Source: Planctomycetota bacterium (lineage in GTDB: Bacteria > Planctomycetota > Planctomycetia > Pirellulales > Pirellulaceae). From it: 11,550 nucleotides of DNA. A program made the translations under genes and the position numbers. Shown here piece by piece: positions 1 to 5,628 of the stretch (the stretch's first letter is position 1; each line of letters starts with the position of its first letter). The stretch lies in contig JAJDEH010000315.1 in assembly GCA_029259935.1 (NCBI GenBank), forward strand, positions 1 to 11,550, read 5' to 3'. The notes under the pieces are model-generated. The model was not told the origin of the DNA and ran no database searches. It was given only the letters and a program-made list of their open reading frames with translations.

Positions 1-78
1 CGCGGCGATCACATCAAGCAGTTTTTCGACCGAAAGTTTGCCGGCCGCCGCGTCCTTCCTGAGTTGCTGAACGTCCAT
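1..78 (-). CDS. 5' end of an unidentified minus-strand gene (partial)
   Basis: An open frame starts with ATG at 78 and runs off the left edge after 26 codons, beginning MDVQQLRKDAAAGK and continuing SVEKLLDVIAA. The fragment looks like the helical, charged start of a real soluble protein. From memory it resembles the N-termini of some IS66-type transposases or their accessory proteins in planctomycetes, but 26 residues are too few to assign a family. No Shine-Dalgarno sequence is visible before the ATG. Its upstream region runs directly into a CsrA-like fragment on the other strand, which would fit the edge of an insertion. The identity is not established. Confidence 0.35.
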   Translation of the reverse strand, partial: MDVQQLRKDAAAGKLSVEKLLDVIAA

Positions 79-118
79 GCCAAATTTTGCGCCGATAACG
101 CAATTTCAGCCAAGACCA

Positions 119-244
119 ATTTTCATACTTCGGACAGCTACCTTGGGAATCGACACGCCCAAGGAAGCTCCCGTGCATTGCCGCGAGGTGTACGAACAGA
201 TCAAAGCGAATGAAGCCCATGACGAAAACAACAATCCAGAGTAG
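119..244 (+). pseudogene. csrA: csrA-like C-terminal fragment (carbon storage regulator remnant)
   Basis: The plus frame ending at TAG 242-244 contains LGIDTPKEAPVHCREVYEQI followed by an acidic, Asn-rich tail. It lines up with the C-terminal half of CsrA/RsmA, the small dimeric RNA-binding regulator; E. coli has APKEVSVHREEIYQRI at this point. Resemblance starts near base 119. The N-terminal half (M-L-x-L-[ST]-R-K plus the first beta strands) is not found upstream: this frame has a stop at 68-70, and the other plus frames show no convincing match. An open frame from ATG 77 would encode 55 residues, but its first 14 are not CsrA-like. The arginine equivalent to E. coli Arg44, important for RNA contact, is a cysteine here (VHC instead of VHR). 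Truncation plus loss of that residue points to a decayed copy. A diverged short functional paralogue is possible but less likely. Confidence 0.55.
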
Positions 245-415
245 GCGCGGCGGGATCGGTTTTTTCAGGTTGCTGACCCTGCATGAAGTGGCATCCGCGC
301 CAATGCACTTTCGAATTTACCCCTCCCCGATTGGGATCGGTTGATCAAACTGCTCAGTGGCGCAACTTCAGGTGGTTGGTCCCACTCCTGCCGTTAAATG
401 ACCATGACCAAGGAC

Positions 416-440
416 ATGCCCTCGCTTATTGCGAGGGCAT
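416..440. repeat. perfect 10-bp inverted repeat with 5-base loop
   Basis: ATGCCCTCGC (416-425) and GCGAGGGCAT (431-440) are exact reverse complements around the loop TTATT. This is the strongest hairpin in the gene-free stretch. Neither strand has a T-run directly after the stem, so it is not a classical intrinsic terminator. A second pair, ACGGCCAC (444-451) and GTGGCCGT (474-481), follows at once, so the two could form adjacent stem-loops in a transcript. Function unknown. Confidence 0.6.
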
Positions 441-776
441 TCAACGGCCACACTGGGAGATGTCCGGCCGTTGGTGGCCGTAGGGAAAAGGCGACCGCGC
501 GCCGCTGCCGGAACACCAAAACGACGCAGAAGATCCCGCGGCCTAGGTTTGACAAGGGCAAACTCTGGCGGCTCTTTCGCCTCTGGCAGAATCCCACCAC
601 GCTCGCGGTGCATCCGCCCGATACAATTATCCCAATCTCTCCCTTGTGAAAAGCGCGAACAAGTAATCGTGTTCCCAATCCCGGAGATTCCATTGACAGA
701 CGCTCAAGTGATTTGCTTTTCGCCATACATTGCAAACACACGTCATGTAAACAAATCCAGGACGGTTGACTGTTCC

Positions 777-794
777 CTAGCTATTGCTAGCTAG
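777..794. repeat. 7-bp inverted repeat with 4-base loop
   Basis: CTAGCTA (777-783) pairs exactly with TAGCTAG (788-794) across the loop TTGC. No T-run follows and no gene lies immediately beside it. It may be chance, or part of a decayed intergenic element. Confidence 0.4.
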
Positions 795-913
795 CAGAAG
801 CCCTTCACTCCAGCTGGAAGAACTACGTGGAGCGTTTCTGGCTCGCGGCATCGGCACCTCCGATTCAGTAGCTCGATTCTTCAGAATTTAGCAGATGTTG
901 AAGTTTACAACTT

Positions 914-936
914 TCGCTACGGACTCGAACTAGCGA
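914..936 (-). terminator. weak hairpin directly after the ribB stop
   Basis: TCGCTA (914-919) and TAGCGA (931-936) are exact reverse complements around an 11-base loop. They sit immediately downstream of the ribB stop codon at 937-939 on the minus strand. No poly-U tract follows, so this is at best a weak or Rho-assisted 3' end. The position is the main argument. Confidence 0.25.
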
Positions 937-1671
937 CTAGCTGTCCTTCAATTCAGGCTGCCTGGTGGCTTGAGCGGCGCGATTCTCAGCATTGCCTGAC
1001 GTGGCTGCCGATAATTCATCGGCTAATCCCTGAGCGAGTTCCGCGATGTGAAAGTCTTCCCCCGAGTCTTGGCGGAATTCGACCAGCGAGTCGATGGTCA
1101 CGATTGGGAGACTAAACTCGTCGGCCAGTTGTATAAGCTCGTCTAACTCGGCCATTTGGCGGCCATCTCGGCTACAGATTTCGCAGAGGACTCCCGACGG
1201 GGCCAGTCCCGCCATTCTTGTCAGATCGGTGGCGGCCTCGGTGTGTCCTTGGCGTTGAAGTACGCCGCCATCCTGAGCGATCAGAGGAAAGATATGGCCG
1301 GGGCGGATAAAGTCGCCCGCCTGGCTGGCAGGGTCTACGATCGATTGGATGGTCATAGCCCGATCGATCGGACTAATCCCTGTCTTGCAACGCACGTCAT
1401 CCACGGGCATGGCAAAACGGGGCGCGGTCGGGTCACGCGAGGGAACCAGCGGCTGGACATCGATCCGCTTGGCCGTCGCGGGCAAGATCGGCTGGCACAG
1501 GTGGCCGCGCCCGTAGGTGATCATGAAATGGATCGCTTCGGCGGTGATCGTCTCGGCGGCCGCCAAGAAGTCACCTTCGTTTTCCCGATCCCAAGCATCG
1601 AGCACGATCACTACGCCGCCCTTGGCGATTGTCTCGACAGCGAGCTCAACCGTTGAAAAACTGCGCCCCAT
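937..1671 (-). CDS. ribB: 3,4-dihydroxy-2-butanone 4-phosphate synthase (RibB), stand-alone
   Basis: RibB converts ribulose 5-phosphate to 3,4-dihydroxy-2-butanone 4-phosphate plus formate, supplying the four-carbon unit of riboflavin in the cytosol. Family signatures are clear in the 244-residue product: the acidic active-site loop DAWDRENEGD (25-34), KTGISPIDRA (96-105), RPGHIFPL (123-130), GHTEA (142-146) and GVLCE (160-164). The protein stops about 45 residues after the core fold with a polar Ala/Glu-rich tail. It has no GTP cyclohydrolase II domain, so it is not the fused RibBA common in many bacteria. ATG 1671 is chosen because AGGGAGG lies 9 bases upstream; ATGs at 1680 and 1695 and a frame open to 1803 exist, but family similarity begins only after 1671. 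It is divergent from the terpene synthase gene. No FMN riboswitch is visible upstream. Confidence 0.93.
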   Translation of the reverse strand: MGRSFSTVELAVETIAKGGVVIVLDAWDRENEGDFLAAAETITAEAIHFMITYGRGHLCQPILPATAKRIDVQPLVPSRDPTAPRFAMPVDDVRCKTGISPIDRAMTIQSIVDPASQAGDFIRPGHIFPLIAQDGGVLQRQGHTEAATDLTRMAGLAPSGVLCEICSRDGRQMAELDELIQLADEFSLPIVTIDSLVEFRQDSGEDFHIAELAQGLADELSAATSGNAENRAAQATRQPELKDS

Positions 1672-1680
1672 TGTCCGCAT

Positions 1681-1687
1681 CCTCCCT
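1681..1687 (-). promoter_or_regulatory. Shine-Dalgarno sequence that fixes the ribB start
   Basis: On the minus strand AGGGAGG occupies 1687-1681, 9 bases before ATG 1671. It lies too close to the alternative ATG at 1680, with no spacer, to serve that codon. This supports a 244-residue RibB. Confidence 0.6.
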
Positions 1688-1820
1688 CTTGGCATTAAGG
1701 AACCACATCGATATGGGGACCACACCGATATTGCAAGCGTAGCTTTCAAGTTGTGACGAGGCTGAAAACGTCGGCACGGTTTTTTAATGCTGTCGATTTG
1801 CATTGTTGCCTGGGTGACCT

Positions 1821-1842
1821 AGGCTTCTGGAGCGAGAAGCCT
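1821..1842. repeat. 8-bp inverted repeat between the divergent genes
   Basis: AGGCTTCT (1821-1828) and AGAAGCCT (1835-1842) are exact reverse complements with the loop GGAGCG. It lies between ribB and the preferred start of the terpene synthase gene, so it could form a stem-loop in the leader of either transcript. If the longer GTG 1753 start of the terpene synthase were real, this would be coding sequence. Confidence 0.4.
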
Positions 1843-1853
1843 CTCGCCTCGTC

Positions 1854-1865
1854 CGAAACGTTTCG
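1854..1865. promoter_or_regulatory. 12-bp palindrome CGAAACGTTTCG, LacI-family-type operator candidate
   Basis: The perfect palindrome CGAAACGTTTCG has the GAAACGTTTC core typical of LacI/GalR-family operators; the E. coli Cra/FruR site is close to TGAAACGTTTCA. It sits in the divergent region, 183 bases before ribB and 67 bases before the preferred terpene synthase start. A 12-base palindrome can occur by chance a few times in a window this size, so position and core sequence are the only support. No LacI-type regulator gene is in the window. Confidence 0.3.
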
Positions 1866-1932
1866 CCATTCGTGCGAATTAAATTGGCCGTTCGGCCACA
1901 ACGAGCACTTTGATGTGCCGCAGGGGTTCGTC

Positions 1933-3054
1933 GTGCAATCAACTCAGGTAGGCATTCCCTATCCATCCGCGCTTGCGGTTCCGGATTCGCTGGAATTCAC
2001 GGAAACCACCACTTCCAGTCCGGCCCTGGTTGAGCTGGAAGGGCTGATCGAACGGGAACTCGACAACGATGCGCCCGGTGCGTCATGGCCAGGATTGCCA
2101 ATCAGCGAGGAGCAACTGGCATACGAAGACGAGTTGCTGCGGCAATGTGAATTGTCGCAAGCCATGGCGTCGTGGGTCGAGAAGTATGAGTGTGTCGGCG
2201 ACCGACACCCCTATCTTTGGACATGGTGCTACCATGGAGCCGAGTTGACGACGTTACCCTGTGTGTCGGCATCCTGGTACGAAGAGGTCTGCGACACCAA
2301 ATTCCTCGGAATCATGTTGGACGTGCTGGTCGACGACGTGGCCGACCAAGGCGGTGACGCCGAGCTGCTGGAACGGATGGTCTGTTTGCCTCTTTCGGAT
2401 CGCCGCTCGGATTGGCAAGGCTTCACGGAACAAGAGCAGAAGTACGCCGCATTCACCGAGGAAGTTTGGAATGAGATTCAACGGCGTGTCGAGCGGTTCC
2501 CACGCTTCGAAGAATTCGCGGATCTTCTTCGCTACGACTACCTCCAATTGCTGAACATGATGCGCTATGCGCATTTGATGAATCGATTCCCATCGTTGCT
2601 GAATCTTGCCGAACACGACCTGTATCTGCCGCACAACATGCACATGATCATCTCGGCGACGATGGATTTAATGTGTTCGCCCGAGTTTGATTTCGACGAG
2701 CTAGGGCGGGTGCGTCAAGCGATGTGGCACGCCCAATGCATGGGACGCATCGGCGACATGATCACGACCTGGGAACGCGAGCTTTACCAAGACGATTTCA
2801 CCAGCGGAGTGTTTGCTCGCGCCCTCGTTTGCGGCGATCTGTCACGAGAGCAACTGGCCTCTGCCGACCGCGAATCGATCGAGCAGGCCATTCGCGACGG
2901 CTTGCACGAAGAGTACTTCCTGCAACGCTGGCAACAACATCGAGACGAGCTGGTCAACTTGCAAGCCTCGGTTTCGTCGGTCGACCTGGAAGAAGTTGTC
3001 CATCGGCTCGAGCGTTTGATCTGTCTCCATCTGGTCAGCCGTGGGTATAAGTGA
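1933..3054 (+). CDS. putative class I terpene synthase (terpene cyclase-like)
   Basis: The protein is largely helical and carries both metal-binding signatures of class I terpene synthases. The first is an exact DDxxD (DDVAD, residues 134-138) preceded by a hydrophobic helix, FLGIMLDVLV. About 140 residues later comes the NSE/DTE-type motif D-x3-T-x3-E (D275, T279, E283 in GDMITTWERE). This spacing is normal for bacterial cyclases that bind Mg2+ and ionise a prenyl diphosphate. A near-terminal Arg-Gly-Tyr (370-372) may stand for the RY motif, but this is uncertain. A single DDxxD argues against a trans-prenyltransferase. Start: GTG 1933, with AGGGG 6 bases upstream, gives 373 residues; the frame is open to GTG 1753 (433 residues), but that extension looks non-coding and has no SD. 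ispH follows after 27 bases, so the pair is probably one operon. The product cannot be predicted. Confidence 0.7.
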   Translation: MQSTQVGIPYPSALAVPDSLEFTETTTSSPALVELEGLIERELDNDAPGASWPGLPISEEQLAYEDELLRQCELSQAMASWVEKYECVGDRHPYLWTWCYHGAELTTLPCVSASWYEEVCDTKFLGIMLDVLVDDVADQGGDAELLERMVCLPLSDRRSDWQGFTEQEQKYAAFTEEVWNEIQRRVERFPRFEEFADLLRYDYLQLLNMMRYAHLMNRFPSLLNLAEHDLYLPHNMHMIISATMDLMCSPEFDFDELGRVRQAMWHAQCMGRIGDMITTWERELYQDDFTSGVFARALVCGDLSREQLASADRESIEQAIRDGLHEEYFLQRWQQHRDELVNLQASVSSVDLEEVVHRLERLICLHLVSRGYK

Positions 3055-3081
3055 GTGGTGCAAAGCCATGGGTGAGAAACC

Positions 3082-4035
3082 ATGAAAATCATTCTGGCCG
3101 CGCCGCGCGGTTTCTGCGCGGGTGTCAACATGGCGGTGAGCAGCCTTGAACGGGCGCTGGAGATCCACGGCGCGCCCGTATTCGTCTACCACGACATCGT
3201 CCACAACAATTCGATCGTGGAACAATTCGAGAAAAAAGGTGTGGTGTTTGTGGATGACCTGTATGACGTACCGGAAGGAAGTTGTCTGTTGTTCAGCGCT
3301 CACGGCGTCTCTCCGGCGGTTCGCGAGCAAGCGAAACGCCATCAATTGTTGACGATTGACGCGACTTGCCCGCTAGTTCGAAAGGTACACCAGGAAGCGG
3401 CGCGGTTTTCCCAGCAAGGCTACACCGTCTTCCTGATCGGTCACGCCGGCCACGACGAAGTGGTGGGAACCTTGGGCGTGGTGCCAGGTATTCAGCTAGT
3501 GGAGAGCGAGCAGGACGTCGAATCTCTTCACGCCGAGGATCCCGCGAAAACGGCCTACGTCATGCAAACGACGCTGAGCGTTGATGATGCAATGAAGATC
3601 GTCGATCGATTGCGAGGTCGTTTTCCCAACATCGTCGGCCCTCCCAAGGGCGACATCTGCTATGCCACTCAGAACCGTCAACAGGCAATCAAGGAACTGA
3701 TTGGAGAAGCCGACGTCGTTCTGGTCGTCGGCAGCCCAACAAGTTCCAACAGCGTCCGATTAACGGAAGTCGCCCGCGGCCACGGTTGCGCGGCCCATCT
3801 GATCGACGGACCGCGGGACATCCGCGAGCATTGGTTTTCCGGCGAAGAAACCGTGTTGATCACGGCTGGGGCTAGTGCCCCGGAAAGTCTTGTTCAGCAA
3901 TGTGTCGAACTTCTCCGCGAACGCTTTGGAGCATCGGTCGAGGAACGAACGACTCGTGACGAGCATGCGTATTTCCCCTTGCCGGTGGAACTGCAACTGC
4001 CGAAAACACGGAAGGACGAACTGGTGGCAGTCTAG
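3082..4035 (+). CDS. ispH: 4-hydroxy-3-methylbut-2-enyl diphosphate reductase (IspH)
   Basis: IspH is the last enzyme of the MEP pathway. It reduces HMBPP to IPP and DMAPP with a [4Fe-4S] cluster in the cytosol. The 317-residue product has the usual length. It keeps the three cluster cysteines Cys12 (PRGFCAG), Cys96 (DATCPLV) and Cys193 (GDICYAT). It also keeps the substrate-diphosphate histidines His41, His74 and His124, the catalytic Glu126 (HAGHDEV), the QTTLS segment (162-166), the SSNS segment (221-224) and Ser265 (AGASAPE). A GGTGAG sequence 5 bases before the ATG fits the start. It lies 27 bases after the terpene synthase stop in the same direction, so precursor synthesis and precursor use are probably co-transcribed. 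Nothing suggests loss of function. Confidence 0.97.
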   Translation: MKIILAAPRGFCAGVNMAVSSLERALEIHGAPVFVYHDIVHNNSIVEQFEKKGVVFVDDLYDVPEGSCLLFSAHGVSPAVREQAKRHQLLTIDATCPLVRKVHQEAARFSQQGYTVFLIGHAGHDEVVGTLGVVPGIQLVESEQDVESLHAEDPAKTAYVMQTTLSVDDAMKIVDRLRGRFPNIVGPPKGDICYATQNRQQAIKELIGEADVVLVVGSPTSSNSVRLTEVARGHGCAAHLIDGPRDIREHWFSGEETVLITAGASAPESLVQQCVELLRERFGASVEERTTRDEHAYFPLPVELQLPKTRKDELVAV

Positions 4036-4119
4036 ACGCGTCGGCTTATTGACAGCCCTGGGCGTTCGTCTTGTCGGTCCATCATCGAAATAAGGCCGTT
4101 TTGCGCAAGATATCTCATC

Positions 4120-4134
4120 GCCGGTATCTCCGGC
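4120..4134. terminator. weak hairpin between convergent genes
   Basis: GCCGG (4120-4124) and CCGGC (4130-4134) form a 5-bp stem around TATCT between the ends of ispH (plus) and the methyltransferase gene (minus), overlapping the latter's stop codon by one base. Both genes must end in this 98-base gap, but the stem is short and has no clear U-tract. Evidence for an intrinsic terminator is poor. Confidence 0.2.
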
Positions 4135-5594
4135 TATTTACAGCAGGTGGCGAACAAGTTGATCCCCTGCTCCTCATACCGAATGTCCACCGGCTGATCG
4201 CCGAACTCTGAACTCGCGAAGAGACGGCGCATGTCGTCGGGTGTGCGGTAGATGAGCGACCACTCGAGAAGATGATCCATGAACGGCCTGTCTGGATTGC
4301 GCGGATCGAAGTTGCCCACCACGACTTTTCCTCCCGGCAGAAGCGAACGGTGGATCCAATTTAACAACTTGATCACGAGGTTCTCTGGAAAATAGTCAAT
4401 CAATCCGATCGAATACATCAGGTCTTGTTCGGGGAGCGAAGCCTGGTGCCGGCCCATCGCAAGCAAAATCAGATTCTCCTGCATGAGCTTGATGCGCCCT
4501 TCGATACCGCGTTGCTCGGCAGCATTGCTGACGGCGGACAGGGCCTGGAAGTCCAAATCCAGACAATGAACGAGCACCTTGTTTGGGTCGTCAAGGCGTT
4601 CGAACAGATCAAAGACTTCTCGTGCCGGTCCGCAGGCCAAGCTGGTGATGTTAAGTTGCTCTTTGGATGTTTCTTCAAGGAGTTCCTGGAACACTTCCAG
4701 CATCAACCCCCGCCGATTGCGAACCGCGTTGCAGGCGGGGATTTTGAGGAAGTAATCGTCCAGCACGGGGCCGAGCCGCCCTGAACCAACCGGTTCATTG
4801 CAGTACAGGATGTCAATTGCATGGAAGTCTCCGGCATAACCTCGGGGTTTGGTATAGCATTGCTCGCAGGCTTGCGAGAGCAATACATAGGGCAGCAACT
4901 CTTGTCGGAGAAAGTGGGCCACATCCTGGTGGAGAGCCTCTGGCACTTCGGAGTCCGGCCCAAATGTTGCACGTAGGAATTCCATTGCCTGGTCGAGAAT
5001 TTCGAACGTCTTACTCCGTGTTTCCTCTGAGACTTGCCCTTTCTGTTTGCCCAGTTCCGTCTCGATTTCGAACAGCTCTTTCTTAAGCTCGTGAACGGTG
5101 CCGCGAAGCTTGCCATCCAACTCCTCTGAATGCGTAATGGCTACGCTGTAGGGTATTGCTCGCCGAGACAACTCGGTAAGCTTGCGCGCAACGACGCGGC
5201 CGATCAGTTGATAGAAACGGGAAGCGAAGTGGGGATCTTGGGTTAGTTTTTGCTGGAGCCCCTTTGCGGGAAGGGCCAGGACTTCGGAGGGCTCCCGCGC
5301 CACGACCGTGGCATTAGCACCCTCGCCGGTGATGAATGAGATCTCGCCGAGCAATTCCCCGGCACCACGCTTGCCGACCGAAATTGGTTTTTGCGATCCA
5401 ACCTGAACATCCAACAAGCCCCGCGTCACGATCAGCAGGCCGGGTTGAGGTTCTCCCTGGGCGATCAACACTTCATCCGTCTCAACCTCTCGCGCTTCGG
5501 CCAGTGATAGAACATCGTCGTATTGTTCTTCCTGTAGGAAGCTGAGCAAGTCGTAGCCGGGGGTCGTGGTGGCGGCGGGAAGTGTATCGGGCAT
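4134..5594 (-). CDS. cNMP-binding-like domain fused to a PhcB-like SAM methyltransferase
   Basis: This 486-residue protein has three parts. Residues about 15-140 look like a cyclic-nucleotide-binding (CRP/EAL-type jelly roll) domain, with GELLGEISFITGEGANATVV at the phosphate-binding cassette. The glutamate is kept, but the usual arginine before the A-T pair is absent (GANAT). Residues about 155-205 are a charged, coiled-coil-like linker. Residues about 220-486 resemble a class I SAM-dependent methyltransferase, with SLACGPAREV as motif I (318-327), CLDLD as the acidic motif (344-348) and LLPGGKVVVGNF near the end. The segment KPRGYAGDFHAID together with PACNAVRNRR recalls proteins named for 3-hydroxypalmitic acid methyl ester synthesis (PhcB type). 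The chosen ATG starts just before the first domain; the frame extends to 5792 only through overlap with the neighbour. It lies 34 bases after the cyclase gene, probably in one operon. The substrate is unproven. Confidence 0.72.
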   Translation of the reverse strand: MPDTLPAATTTPGYDLLSFLQEEQYDDVLSLAEAREVETDEVLIAQGEPQPGLLIVTRGLLDVQVGSQKPISVGKRGAGELLGEISFITGEGANATVVAREPSEVLALPAKGLQQKLTQDPHFASRFYQLIGRVVARKLTELSRRAIPYSVAITHSEELDGKLRGTVHELKKELFEIETELGKQKGQVSEETRSKTFEILDQAMEFLRATFGPDSEVPEALHQDVAHFLRQELLPYVLLSQACEQCYTKPRGYAGDFHAIDILYCNEPVGSGRLGPVLDDYFLKIPACNAVRNRRGLMLEVFQELLEETSKEQLNITSLACGPAREVFDLFERLDDPNKVLVHCLDLDFQALSAVSNAAEQRGIEGRIKLMQENLILLAMGRHQASLPEQDLMYSIGLIDYFPENLVIKLLNWIHRSLLPGGKVVVGNFDPRNPDRPFMDHLLEWSLIYRTPDDMRRLFASSEFGDQPVDIRYEEQGINLFATCCK

Positions 5595-5628
5595 CGCAAA
5601 TACTCTGTAGTTGGAACAGCGAGGTGTC

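Larger units (their letters stand above)
245..913. other. gene-free stretch, about 670 bases
   Basis: I find no credible coding region on either strand. The open frames here are short, overlap one another on both strands, and have Arg/Pro/Ser-rich compositions typical of chance frames in GC-rich DNA. The stretch contains a 10-base direct repeat (GGGATCGGTT at 252-261 and 333-342), two perfect hairpins listed separately, and a less GC-rich part from about 640 to 800. No tRNA, rRNA or known riboswitch pattern was recognised. It lies between the csrA remnant and the 3' end of ribB and may be decayed sequence. Confidence 0.5.

Noticed and set aside
429..794. 121-codon plus-strand open frame in the gene-free stretch
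   Set aside because: Arg/Pro/Ser-rich composition, no SD, no recognisable domain, and overlap with equally long frames on the opposite strand; typical of chance frames.
914..940. tRNA T-arm look-alike (GTTCGAGTCC on the minus strand)
   Set aside because: The sequence resembles a T-loop, but the flanking five bases do not pair as a T-stem and no acceptor, D or anticodon arms can be built around it.
1672..1932. FMN riboswitch upstream of ribB
   Set aside because: Riboflavin genes often have one, but none of the conserved FMN-element segments (such as AGGGTGAAATTCCC or ACCGGCGGT) occurs on the minus strand here.
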